Positions 50,906 to 59,238 of a DNA stretch of 64,000 bases are shown here, one piece after another. A program made the translations under genes and the position numbers. The notes under the pieces are model-generated. The model was not told the origin of the DNA, did no database searches, and saw only the letters and a program-made list of their open reading frames with translations. This stretch comes from Litorimonas sp964352855 (GTDB lineage: Bacteria > Pseudomonadota > Alphaproteobacteria > Caulobacterales > Maricaulaceae): assembly GCA_964352855.1 (NCBI GenBank), contig CAYGTR010000004.1, positions 37,747 to 101,746 on the forward strand, given 5' to 3'. Within the stretch, counting starts at the first letter, position 1. The number at the start of each line of letters is the position of its first letter.

Positions 50906-51391
50906 ATGAAAACTCTAACTTCTCTTATGGGCGCAGCCCTTCTTACAACAGCTTTCGGCGCAACCGCTTATGCGGCGAGCCCTGATGTGTATGTTGTGAA
51001 CTTCCGTAATGATAAAGACGCCAATAGCCAACAGCTTGATCGTGCGCTGCCTTCTGCTGTTGCGATGGCAGGTGTAAATGCTGAAGAAGTTGTTATCGAC
51101 ACATCAAATGCTGCCAAATGGGAAAAAGGCGCCCACGAAGCATTTGACCGCGATATCGTCCCTGTTTTCAACCAGTGGGTGGGGCTTCCGGGCTTCGCGG
51201 CTGTTGTTGATGCCAAAACAAAGCGCGTTATCGGTTGTGTGAACCCTGCTTTCCGCCCTGACGAAATGGCACAAGAACTCAAAAAAATGACAGCGCAAGC
51301 TAAAGGTCAGGCTTATATGTCAAGTGCATCCGTGACTTCAAAGACAACACGCTGCCCGGCCCCTTACAATGTAGATCCGGCCGGTCTCTAA
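50906..51391 (+). CDS. Exported thioredoxin-fold protein lacking CxxC (paralogue 1)
   Basis: A 161-residue exported protein. A signal ends near AYAAS. The mature part aligns over its whole length with the next gene: SPDVYVVNFR against HPDVYVVMFR, AFDRDIVPVFNQWVGLPGFAAVVDAKTKRVIGC against VFDRQIVKQYNMWLGITGFAAIIDADTKETLGC. At the active site, where the partner has DWCAPC, it reads NDKDANS, so no dithiol is present. It keeps a Pro in GLPGF, like the cis-Pro of thioredoxin. Two other cysteines are shared (GCVNP and RCPAP). A strong terminator follows. Function unknown. Confidence 0.8.
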   Translation: MKTLTSLMGAALLTTAFGATAYAASPDVYVVNFRNDKDANSQQLDRALPSAVAMAGVNAEEVVIDTSNAAKWEKGAHEAFDRDIVPVFNQWVGLPGFAAVVDAKTKRVIGCVNPAFRPDEMAQELKKMTAQAKGQAYMSSASVTSKTTRCPAPYNVDPAGL

Positions 51392-51414
51392 GTTAAAAAG
51401 GTGATGTGGGAATA

Positions 51415-51443
51415 GCCCGGGACGCTCGCGCGCCCGGGTTTTT
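51415..51443 (+). terminator. Rho-independent terminator after the first thioredoxin-like gene
   Basis: GCCCGGG - ACGCTCGCGCG - CCCGGG forms a GC-rich stem followed by TTTTT. It lies 24 bp after the stop at 51391. The second thioredoxin-like gene therefore probably has its own promoter in 51444-51559. Confidence 0.88.
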
Positions 51444-51559
51444 CATTTGAGCTCACGACAATTTGAGCGCTGCTGATGTCATCGACTGTTATTTTCAACT
51501 GCGGTTCAGTTTGAAAGTCTTAAAAGCAGATAAATAGAGCAAAGAATTAGGACAGAGTT

Positions 51560-52027
51560 ATGCCGTCACTACTTAAGAAGCTGTTTTTCGCGTCGGCTTT
51601 GGCACTTGGCCTTCATTCAGGCTCGGCTGCTTATCAAACTGTTGATCACCCGGATGTCTATGTTGTGATGTTCCGTGCAGACTGGTGTGCGCCCTGCAAA
51701 GTCGTCGAGCCGCGTTTAAGCCAAGCCTTATCGACACTCCAAGATCCAAAAATTGAATTTCTCAATATTGATATATCCAGCGGCAAAGGCGACTGGAACG
51801 CCAATGCCGTGTTTGACCGTCAAATCGTCAAACAATATAATATGTGGCTCGGCATTACCGGTTTTGCCGCGATCATTGATGCTGACACAAAAGAAACGCT
51901 CGGCTGTCTGAACATGACTTACAATACCGATGCCATGACAATGCATATCGCGAATCTAAAAAAGCTGGCTCAAAAGAACCAGCCCAATTTTGATTTTACC
52001 TGCCCTGAAGCAAATAATCCAGTTTAG
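51560..52027 (+). CDS. Exported thioredoxin-like protein with CxxC (paralogue 2)
   Basis: A 155-residue protein behind an AGGACAGAG site. It has a signal to about residue 24 (SGSAA). The active site is DWCAPCK at Cys43/Cys46, as in thioredoxins (CGPC) but with Ala-Pro. The usual cis-Pro position reads GITGF, with Thr in place of Pro. The end carries the shared Cys in LGCLN and in FTCPEA. It probably works in the periplasm on disulfides; the reductive partner is not in the window. It is a tandem paralogue of the CxxC-less gene upstream. Confidence 0.85.
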   Translation: MPSLLKKLFFASALALGLHSGSAAYQTVDHPDVYVVMFRADWCAPCKVVEPRLSQALSTLQDPKIEFLNIDISSGKGDWNANAVFDRQIVKQYNMWLGITGFAAIIDADTKETLGCLNMTYNTDAMTMHIANLKKLAQKNQPNFDFTCPEANNPV

Positions 52028-52051
52028 GAATATAAACTAAGCTATTGTAAC

Positions 52052-52372
52052 TTAAGCCTCTAAGCCATAAACTTCGTTGCGAGCTGCTTTAAGGTATTCC
52101 GCCATTTTCTCACGGATAGCCGCGTCTGATATATCAGATCCTGCTGCGTTAAGGTCCTTTTTCAGCTTGCGAAAAACATCATCATCGCCCGCCTCTTCCA
52201 TATCAGATGCAATCACCTCAAGCGCATATTTATCAGCATCCGTGCGGCCCATAATTTCAGCCGCCCAATGACCAAGCGCTTTGTTACGTTTCGCCGCGAC
52301 TTTGAACTCTTTGGCCGCATCCATTACGAATTTGGTCTCTTGCGCATTCTCGCGATCATCGAAGATTGCCAT
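52052..52372 (-). CDS. DUF1476 family protein (F1-ATPase zeta subunit-like inhibitor)
   Basis: A 106-residue four-helix protein. It starts MAIFDDRENAQETKFVMD and contains KRNKALGHWAAEIMG and AIREKMAEYLKAARNEV, matching DUF1476. In Paracoccus and other alphaproteobacteria this family is the zeta subunit, which blocks ATP hydrolysis by F1 through its inhibitory N-terminus. AAGGATTT precedes the ATG. It is divergent from purC, with 180 bp between, an arrangement repeated in alphaproteobacteria. Whether this one inhibits ATPase strongly is not knowable from sequence. Confidence 0.92.
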   Translation of the reverse strand: MAIFDDRENAQETKFVMDAAKEFKVAAKRNKALGHWAAEIMGRTDADKYALEVIASDMEEAGDDDVFRKLKKDLNAAGSDISDAAIREKMAEYLKAARNEVYGLEA

Positions 52373-52552
52373 GGGTAAATCCTTTGTTGTTTCCTGCTTT
52401 CCATTTATGGTGGGTGCGTGCCAACTTCAAGACGCAAAATCCCCATAATTATAACAGGCTACACATTGCGGTAGCCCCCCCTTCCGTCTATGAGGCGTCT
52501 TTAAGCGTATCGAGTCGCAAAAACGGCACGGCGCGCCATTCGGAGAGGGTTC

Positions 52553-53341
52553 ATGAGCCGCCGCAAACAAATATACGAAGGCAAAGCCAAAATCCTCTAT
52601 GAAGGGCCGGAGCCCGGTACACTAGTGCAGTATTTCAAAGACGACGCGACTGCCTTTAATGCTCAGAAAAAAGCCGTTTTAGATGGCAAGGGTGTCTTGA
52701 ATAACCGTATCAGCGAATTTGTGATGCTCCGCTTGGGCGAAATCGGCATACCGACACATTTTATCAAACGCCTGAACATGCGTGAACAGTTGATTAAAAA
52801 AGTGGAAATCATTCCGCTCGAAGTCATCTGTCGCAATGTCGCGGCGGGAACTATGTCCAAACGCCTCGGTATCGAAGAAGGTGAAAAACTTCCCCGTTCT
52901 ATCGTTGAGTTTTGTCTTAAACGCGATGATCTGGGCGACCCTCTCATTGCCGAAGAACATATTCATGCTTTTGGCTGGGCCAGCGCCTCAGAATTAGACG
53001 AAATGATCGCCATGACATTGCGCATCAATGATTACCTGCAAGGTATGTTTGGCGGGATTGGTATTAACCTGATTGATTTTAAAATTGAATTTGGGCGCCT
53101 TCCCATTTCAAATGAAGACGGTATCGTCGGACACCAAGTTATCCTTGCTGATGAAATCAGTCCCGATAGCTGTCGCTTATGGGACCGCGAGACCAACAAA
53201 AAACTCGATAAAGATCGTTTTCGCCGCGACCTCGGCGAAGTCACCGAAGCGTATACCGAAGTCGCGACACGCCTTGGTATTTTAAAAGAACAATCCCAAA
53301 ACAACGTGACCAATCTCTCATTGGTCTCTAACGACGATTAG
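52553..53341 (+). CDS. purC: Phosphoribosylaminoimidazolesuccinocarboxamide synthase
   Basis: A 262-residue SAICAR synthetase joining CAIR and aspartate with ATP. It shows the N-terminal YEGKAKILYEG loop, the EVICRNVAAGTMSKRLG signature and the LIDFKIEFGR, LADEISPDSCRLWD motifs of the PurC family. GAGAGGG precedes the ATG. It heads the purC-purS-purQ-purL run, with 8 bp to purS. The upstream 180 bp is shared with the zeta gene and should hold both promoters; no purine riboswitch is seen. Confidence 0.97.
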   Translation: MSRRKQIYEGKAKILYEGPEPGTLVQYFKDDATAFNAQKKAVLDGKGVLNNRISEFVMLRLGEIGIPTHFIKRLNMREQLIKKVEIIPLEVICRNVAAGTMSKRLGIEEGEKLPRSIVEFCLKRDDLGDPLIAEEHIHAFGWASASELDEMIAMTLRINDYLQGMFGGIGINLIDFKIEFGRLPISNEDGIVGHQVILADEISPDSCRLWDRETNKKLDKDRFRRDLGEVTEAYTEVATRLGILKEQSQNNVTNLSLVSNDD

Positions 53342-53349
53342 GACTCACT

Positions 53350-53592
53350 ATGAAAGCCCTTGTTTATATCGGCTTGAAACCCGGCGTACTGGACCCACAA
53401 GGACGCGCCATTGCGCGTTCCTTAAATGACCTTGGCTTCGATGAAGTCAGTAATGCGTTTCAAGGCAAAGTCATCGAACTTGATATTTCGACAAAAGATG
53501 AAGATGAAGCCAAAGCCCGTGTCGAGGAGATGTGCGAGAAACTCTTGGCGAATACGGTAATCGAAAGCTACCGTATCGAGCTGAGAGACTAG
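53350..53592 (+). CDS. purS: Phosphoribosylformylglycinamidine synthase subunit PurS
   Basis: An 80-residue small subunit that bridges PurL and PurQ in the FGAM synthase complex. It shows KALVYIGLKPGVLDPQGRAIARSL at the N-terminus and the GFDEVSNAFQGKVIELDI strand region, matching PurS. It begins 8 bp after purC and ends 4 bp before purQ. With separate purS, purQ and small purL, this is the Bacillus-type three-subunit enzyme, normal in alphaproteobacteria. Confidence 0.97.
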   Translation: MKALVYIGLKPGVLDPQGRAIARSLNDLGFDEVSNAFQGKVIELDISTKDEDEAKARVEEMCEKLLANTVIESYRIELRD

Positions 53593-53596
53593 GCCC

Positions 53597-54259
53597 ATGC
53601 AAACAGCCGTTATTGTTTTTCCGGCCTCGAATTGCGACCGCGACGCGGCCATGGCATTGGAAAAAGTCACGGGCAAAGCCCCGAAAATGATCTGGCATCG
53701 GGACACAGAAATTCCGTCTGATGTAAAATTTGTCGTTATGCCGGGCGGGTTTTCCTATGGAGATTATCTGCGCTCCGGCGCGATTGCCGCGCGCTCGCCG
53801 ATTGTGGCTGACATCAAGGCCAAAGCCGAAAAAGGCCTTGCCGTCGCAGGGTTCTGTAACGGCTTTCAAGTGTTGACAGAAGCCGGCATGTTACCTGGGG
53901 CGCTGATGCGCAATAAGGGCCTCAAATTTGTCTGCCGCCCGGAACGTCTAGTTATCAATAATGCGAATACACGTTTTACCTCGCGCTATGCAGCACAATC
54001 GAGCGTTATATATCCGGTCGCCCATCATGACGGTAATTATTTTGCCGATGATGCCACGCTGAACAAGCTAGAAAAAGAAGGCCGCGTTGTCTTCCGCTAT
54101 GCTGATAATCCGAATGGATCAGCTCGTGATATTGCAGGTATCATCAATGAAGCCGGAAATGTTTTCGGCATGATGCCGCATCCCGAACGCGCCATTGACC
54201 CGCTGCATGGCGGCACAGACGGCATTGACCTGTTCAAATCTATTCTTGAGTCGATCTAA
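53597..54259 (+). CDS. purQ: Phosphoribosylformylglycinamidine synthase subunit PurQ
   Basis: A 220-residue class I glutamine amidotransferase that supplies ammonia to PurL. The nucleophile is Cys in AGFCNGFQVL and the His/Glu dyad is in GMMPHPERA; MPGGFSYGDYLRSG is the oxyanion region. Its stop TAA shares a base with the ATG of purL (TAATG), so the two are translationally coupled. It starts 4 bp after purS. Confidence 0.97.
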   Translation: MQTAVIVFPASNCDRDAAMALEKVTGKAPKMIWHRDTEIPSDVKFVVMPGGFSYGDYLRSGAIAARSPIVADIKAKAEKGLAVAGFCNGFQVLTEAGMLPGALMRNKGLKFVCRPERLVINNANTRFTSRYAAQSSVIYPVAHHDGNYFADDATLNKLEKEGRVVFRYADNPNGSARDIAGIINEAGNVFGMMPHPERAIDPLHGGTDGIDLFKSILESI

Positions 54260-56469
54260 TGGCGAATACATCAGACATCACACCGGAAATCGTGGCGGAG
54301 CATGGTCTGTCAGAGGCCGAATATGAGATTATTCTAGACCGATTAGGGCGCGAGCCAAATCTGACGGAGCTCGGCATTTTTTCTGTCATGTGGTCAGAAC
54401 ATTGTTCTTATAAATCCTCGCGCCGTCACCTCGGGAAATTCCTCACCAAAGGCGACCGCGTTATTCAAGGTCCCGGCGAGAATGCAGGCGTCATTGATAT
54501 TGATGATGGTGACGCGATTATTTTTAAAATGGAAAGCCATAATCACCCCTCCTACATCGAACCCTATCAAGGTGCCGCCACAGGTGTTGGCGGTATTATG
54601 CGCGATGTGTTTACGATGGGCGCACGTCCTATCGCGCTGATGAATGCCCTTCGCTTTGGCGAGCCCAGCCATCCCAAGACACGCACACTCGTCAACGGCG
54701 TCGTGGCGGGTATTGGCGGGTATGGTAACTGCGTCGGTGTGCCGACTGTTGGCGGTGAAACCAATTTTCATAAAGGCTATAACGGTAATATCCTTGTCAA
54801 TGCGATGTGCGTGGGCCTCGCGAAAACAGATAATGTGTTTTATTCAGCCGCGAAAGGCGTTGGCAATCCGATCTTTTATGTCGGCTCAAAAACAGGCCGT
54901 GACGGCATCCATGGTGCAACTATGGCGTCTGCCGAATTTGACGATGATAGCGATGAAAAACGCCCGACCGTGCAAGTCGGTGACCCTTTCACAGAAAAGC
55001 TCCTCATCGAAGCCTGTCTTGAGCTGATGGCGACAGACGCCATTATTGCGATCCAAGATATGGGCGCGGCTGGCCTCACCTCCTCTTCTATTGAAATGGC
55101 GGATAAGGGCGGCGTTGGCATCCAGCTTAATCTCGATAAAGTTCCGCAACGCGAAGACGGCATGACCGCCTATGAAATGATGTTGTCCGAGAGCCAGGAA
55201 CGCATGTTGATGGTCATCCAGCCTGGTAAAGAAAAACTCGCTTACGATATTTTCGAAAAGTGGGAACTCGACGTCGCCATGATCGGCAAGACAACAGATA
55301 CCGGTCGCCTTGTGCTCAAACATAATCGCAAAAAAGTCTGCGATATTCCTATAGCACCCTTGGCCGATGATGCGCCGAATTATGATCGCCCTCATGTGCC
55401 GACTGAAAAACGCCCTATTCTCAAGGCAGAAGACCTCCACGAGACGCAAGACTATGACGACGCGATTGTGCGTATCATGCAACATCCGGACATCGCCTCT
55501 AAACGTTGGATTTGGGAGCAATATGACCGCCATGTGATGACCGATACGATCGACTCCAGTCAATCCGGCGGTGATGCCGCGATTGTGCGTATCCATGGAA
55601 AAAATAAAGCCATCGCGATTACGACCGATTGCACACCGCGTTATGTCTTCGCGGATCCTTATGAAGGCGGGAAACAATGTGTGGCCGAGACATGGCGCAA
55701 CCTCAGTTGCGTCGGCGCTGATCCGATTGCGATTACGGATTGTTTGAATTTCGGCAATCCTGAACGCCCTGAAATTATGGGGCAGTTTGTCGGGGCCATT
55801 GAAGGGATGAACGAAGCCTGTCATGCCTTTGAATATCCAGTCGTTTCTGGTAATGTTTCGCTTTATAATGAGACAAATGGAGAAGCCATTCCGCCGACAC
55901 CGGCTGTGGGCGGCGTTGGCCTTATTCCTAACCTTGATTACTTCGCGACCCTTCAAGGCGCGAAAGACGGCGACACACTTATCCTGATTGGCGATACAAC
56001 AGGATGGCTGGGTTCGTCCATCTATCTTGCCTCAATACTGTCGCGTGAGGACGGTGCCCCGCCCCCAGTTGATCTCGAAAAAGAGAAACGCAATGGCGAT
56101 TACATTCGCAAGCTAATTCGTAACAAACGTGTCAATGCTGTGCATGACTGTTCTGATGGCGGACTCGCGGTCACGGCCTGTGAAATGGCATTTGCAGGCA
56201 ATATCGGGGTTCACCTTGCGGCGCCAACGTCCGGAACGACGCATGGCTGGTTATTCGGTGAAGACCAAGCGCGTTATCTTGTGGCGGTCGAGAAAAATTC
56301 GGTGAACCCCGTTATTTCAACGGCCCACGCCAAAGGTATCGCCGCACAAGTTGTCGGCAGAGTAGGCGGTGACCGCATTGTCGCAGATGGCGGCTTTAAT
56401 GTGTCGCTTGAGGGCCTTCGTCAGAAACATGAGAACTGGCTGCCGGACCTTATGTCAAAGACCGATTAA
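54259..56469 (+). CDS. purL: Phosphoribosylformylglycinamidine synthase subunit PurL
   Basis: A 736-residue small-type PurL that converts FGAR to FGAM with ATP. The N-terminal EYEIILDRLGREPNLTELGIFSVMWSEHCSYKSS block, the GPGENAGVIDI and MESHNHPSYIEPYQGAATGVGG motifs and the repeated AIRS-like halves (QDMGAAGLTSS, HDCSDGGLAVTACEM) are seen. It is coupled to purQ by TAATG and followed by bolA after 12 bp. A long antisense reading frame inside it is a shadow. Confidence 0.97.
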   Translation: MANTSDITPEIVAEHGLSEAEYEIILDRLGREPNLTELGIFSVMWSEHCSYKSSRRHLGKFLTKGDRVIQGPGENAGVIDIDDGDAIIFKMESHNHPSYIEPYQGAATGVGGIMRDVFTMGARPIALMNALRFGEPSHPKTRTLVNGVVAGIGGYGNCVGVPTVGGETNFHKGYNGNILVNAMCVGLAKTDNVFYSAAKGVGNPIFYVGSKTGRDGIHGATMASAEFDDDSDEKRPTVQVGDPFTEKLLIEACLELMATDAIIAIQDMGAAGLTSSSIEMADKGGVGIQLNLDKVPQREDGMTAYEMMLSESQERMLMVIQPGKEKLAYDIFEKWELDVAMIGKTTDTGRLVLKHNRKKVCDIPIAPLADDAPNYDRPHVPTEKRPILKAEDLHETQDYDDAIVRIMQHPDIASKRWIWEQYDRHVMTDTIDSSQSGGDAAIVRIHGKNKAIAITTDCTPRYVFADPYEGGKQCVAETWRNLSCVGADPIAITDCLNFGNPERPEIMGQFVGAIEGMNEACHAFEYPVVSGNVSLYNETNGEAIPPTPAVGGVGLIPNLDYFATLQGAKDGDTLILIGDTTGWLGSSIYLASILSREDGAPPPVDLEKEKRNGDYIRKLIRNKRVNAVHDCSDGGLAVTACEMAFAGNIGVHLAAPTSGTTHGWLFGEDQARYLVAVEKNSVNPVISTAHAKGIAAQVVGRVGGDRIVADGGFNVSLEGLRQKHENWLPDLMSKTD

Positions 56470-56481
56470 GGAGCGATTATT

Positions 56482-56724
56482 ATGGCAATGCGAGGCGAAG
56501 ATATTGAAGCCATGATCCGCGCGGCAATGCCCGATGCAGAGGTCGAAATGATAGACTTGGCCGGTGACAATAATCACTGGAAAGCCGTGATCATCAGCCA
56601 AGCTTTTAAAGGTTTAAACCGCGTTAAACAGCACCAACTCGTCTATGCCGCCCTGAAAGGCAAAATGGATGGCGCAGATGGCGAGCTCCATGCCCTCGCC
56701 TTGGAAACACGCCCTCCTGCGTAA
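56482..56724 (+). CDS. BolA family transcriptional/Fe-S regulator
   Basis: An 80-residue BolA-like protein. It shows EDIEAMIRAAMPDAEVEMIDLAGDNNHWKAVIIS, and FKGLNRVKQHQLVYAAL with the conserved central His region (VxQHQxVY). BolA proteins pair with monothiol glutaredoxins in Fe-S cluster transfer; the grxD gene follows after 73 bp. This one is the short BolA2-like form. It is probably co-transcribed with the pur genes, whose last gene ends 12 bp before it. Confidence 0.95.
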   Translation: MAMRGEDIEAMIRAAMPDAEVEMIDLAGDNNHWKAVIISQAFKGLNRVKQHQLVYAALKGKMDGADGELHALALETRPPA

Positions 56725-56797
56725 ACCATAAAGCCCCCTTGAAACGTAATAAGTCTGCCCTACATGCAGTGTGTTAGCTAACAGAAAGATTTTCAAA

Positions 56798-57124
56798 ATG
56801 GACGCAAAAGATCGTATTGCAAAAACAGTCTCAGAGAATGACGTTGTCCTTTTCATGAAAGGCACACCCGTCTTCCCGCAATGTGGCTTCTCATCCACTG
56901 TTGTGCAAGTCTTTGACTATCTTGGTGTCAACTATGCCAGCGTCAATGTTTTGGAAGATATGGACATTCGCCAAGGCATCAAAGACTACAATAATTGGCC
57001 CACAATTCCGCAAGTTTTCGTCAAAGGCGAATTCATTGGTGGGTGCGATATTGTCCGCGAAATGTTCGAAAGCGGAGAATTACGTACGCTGTTGACCGAA
57101 AAAGGTGTTGAAACAACCGCTTAG
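56798..57124 (+). CDS. grxD: Monothiol glutaredoxin, Grx4 family
   Basis: A 108-residue monothiol glutaredoxin from the ATG at 56798; a GTG at 56771 in frame is disfavoured. The active site is PQCGFS, with the single Cys, and the WPTIPQVFVKGEFIGGCDI segment holds the cis-Pro and glutathione site. With BolA it handles [2Fe-2S] clusters for iron sensing and cluster delivery. It closes the pur-bolA-grxD run. The name grxD is by family; a local name may differ. Confidence 0.95.
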   Translation: MDAKDRIAKTVSENDVVLFMKGTPVFPQCGFSSTVVQVFDYLGVNYASVNVLEDMDIRQGIKDYNNWPTIPQVFVKGEFIGGCDIVREMFESGELRTLLTEKGVETTA

Positions 57125-57229
57125 ATAACTAATGCGCCCTTAATACGTCCTTAAATCCATCTCAACTTCTTTTTGTTATCATAATCACAAGCTTGGGGAG
57201 GAGTTTGGCAACGATTGGGGCGTTAGATT

Positions 57230-57814
57230 ATGTCAAGATTTTCGATAGATCATAAAAGAGACAAGAAAAAATCCATTGGCGGTTTTCACGCTGACTACAT
57301 TGACAGTGGATCCGGTGGTCGCAAGAAAAAGAAATCAATGGGAATTGGTCGCTCGATCGGCTCTGCCTTCTCTCTTATTCTTGGCGGAACAATGTGTTAC
57401 GTCAGCCTTCATTATATTCCAGCCTTTGCAAATCCTAAGACAATTATTGCTGTATCAGACTCTAATCAATCGGCGACACGGCTAGATAGCGAGCGAAGCG
57501 GTTTCCTTTTAGGTGCCTATTTGGATGCCTTCAGTGTTAATCGCACCTATTTAAGAAACGGACAAAGTATTCAAGCGCAATATGCCTTACCGGACGGTAT
57601 GGATATTGAACTGAGCATTAAACGCTGCAACCCTGTTTTTGTCCTTGAGGTTTTTCAGTGTGACGTCGTCGGCGAAAAAACAATACTTATCACAAATGAT
57701 AAAACGGGTACGCAACGCTTTATATTCCAGGGTAAGGGATTTTATATGTTCGATGAGCGTATCATCAAACAAAAAGCCCAAGACGATTACCGCGTCGTCT
57801 GGAGCCGTGTTTAA
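57230..57814 (+). CDS. Single-pass membrane protein, orphan family (copy 2)
   Basis: A 194-residue protein and the distant paralogue of the gene at 31232. A Lys/Gly/Ser-rich cytoplasmic N-terminus of about 40 residues (RKKKKSMG) is followed by a hydrophobic helix (about 45-66, ending HYIPAFANP) and a periplasmic domain. The shared features are AYLDAFSVNRTYLRNGQ, KRCNPVFVLEVFQC (two Cys 11 apart) and a final FQGKGFYMFDE...YRVVWSRV. Identity by eye is modest, so the split is old. Its place right after grxD differs from copy 1. Function unknown. Confidence 0.8.
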   Translation: MSRFSIDHKRDKKKSIGGFHADYIDSGSGGRKKKKSMGIGRSIGSAFSLILGGTMCYVSLHYIPAFANPKTIIAVSDSNQSATRLDSERSGFLLGAYLDAFSVNRTYLRNGQSIQAQYALPDGMDIELSIKRCNPVFVLEVFQCDVVGEKTILITNDKTGTQRFIFQGKGFYMFDERIIKQKAQDDYRVVWSRV

Positions 57815-57978
57815 GGTCCGAGCCGCTAAGGGGCATTATGGGTAGCTTTAGTTATTCGTCGAAAACTGACCGTGGTTAGTGTTTTAGTTAGAACGATTTT
57901 CACCTCTGCATAATCATAAAGGCTTTTCAAAACTTCCAAAACCTTTAGGTGGATTAATCTAAAGTGTCGGAGGTGTGT

Positions 57979-59112
57979 TTGAGCGAGTATTTGTCAATAA
58001 TCTCTGCGCTTAGTGGTTTTATCTGCCTAGTGCTTGCTGTTTTTCTGTTTTCGGCAAACACACCACGCAAGCTGCCTAACCAATTCTTCGGTGCATTTCT
58101 TATCTTAACTGCGATTGACCTAAGCGGTTGGTTGGTCACGGGCGTGGAATGGAGAGCCTCCTGGTTCGAGGTCTTTCGTTCGGCTCTAGGCGCGCTGCAA
58201 ATGCCGCTCTTCCTTGGGTTTATTACCTCAACTTGTTACTCAGATTTCAAACTCAAGACGTGGGATGTCCTGCACACCCTACCCTTTTTCTTTGGACTCT
58301 GTTTAAGTTTGCCGGGCAACCAACTCTTTTGGGGTGCAAGTGGTGATACTGTTCAGTCAGTTTACATAACGAGCACTGAAGCTGTCTTTCAACTTATCAT
58401 CTCTCATATTCAATATTACCTTTACATCTTGGTAGCCGTTATCGTTTTGCTCAAATTTAAGCGTGTGTTCCAACAACATTTTGCAGACGCCCGTTCACAG
58501 GTATTTGTTTGGTTGTCGCAATTGGTCATAGTGTCCATATTTGCGCATACGCTTTTGCTGATCCGGCATATAGCGGCTTTCGGAGACGCTAAAAATTTGT
58601 TCCAATTTCTTCAAGCTATGGGAGCCCTTGTGGTATTATCATTTATCACATGGGTGACACTCAAAGCTTTGATGCAGCCTGAATTATTCCGGGGTATGGA
58701 TCGGACACTCTTGAAAGCCTCGACTAAAATACAGGCGGCCAAGTCAAAAAAACCGAAAGAAAATGTCGAATTACAAAAATTGCTGACGCATATGGAGAAT
58801 AATAAACCCTATTTAGACCCCGAGTTAACCTTACACATCCTCGCAGATCAACTCGCATTCACGTCTCGCGAACTCTCTGAATTGATCAATACGGAGATGA
58901 ACACGCATTTCTTCGATTTTGTAAATCGTTACAGGATCAATGAAGCCAAAGACATTCTATTGAATGACCGCCACAAAACCATACTCGAAGTGCTTTATGA
59001 AGTTGGCTTTAATTCGAAATCTTCTTTCAATACGGCATTTAAAAAACATGCTCAAACAACGCCAACAGACTACCGAAAAGCGAGTATAACGCATGCAGCA
59101 GGACTGGCTTAG
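57979..59112 (+). CDS. AraC family transcriptional regulator with N-terminal membrane domain
   Basis: A 377-residue protein. I prefer the TTG at 57979, which has GGAGG 5 bp upstream; a GTG at 57964 is in frame and gives 382 residues. The first half has about seven transmembrane helices (to about 240). The second half is an AraC-type double HTH, with LTLHILADQLAFTSRELSELIN and the second helix set in EVLYEVGFNSKSSFNTAFKKHAQTTPTDYR. Such proteins sense something in the membrane or periplasm and bind DNA. A serine hydrolase gene follows after 126 bp, a likely target. Confidence 0.9.
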   Translation: MSEYLSIISALSGFICLVLAVFLFSANTPRKLPNQFFGAFLILTAIDLSGWLVTGVEWRASWFEVFRSALGALQMPLFLGFITSTCYSDFKLKTWDVLHTLPFFFGLCLSLPGNQLFWGASGDTVQSVYITSTEAVFQLIISHIQYYLYILVAVIVLLKFKRVFQQHFADARSQVFVWLSQLVIVSIFAHTLLLIRHIAAFGDAKNLFQFLQAMGALVVLSFITWVTLKALMQPELFRGMDRTLLKASTKIQAAKSKKPKENVELQKLLTHMENNKPYLDPELTLHILADQLAFTSRELSELINTEMNTHFFDFVNRYRINEAKDILLNDRHKTILEVLYEVGFNSKSSFNTAFKKHAQTTPTDYRKASITHAAGLA

Positions 59113-59238
59113 GCACTGGAAACAAGCCTAAAAATGGGATGACTGAATAAAACCCGTTCGACTACACGTTCTCGGACGCAAAACACGTAAATTTACTGTC
59201 CTGTAAGAGCATCAACATTGCTCAAAAAAGGTTCAGTC

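Noticed and set aside
54886..55956. A 356-codon minus-strand reading frame opposite purL.
   Set aside because: It is fully antisense to a complete, well-conserved purL frame; the protein has no domain features and its composition follows the coding strand.
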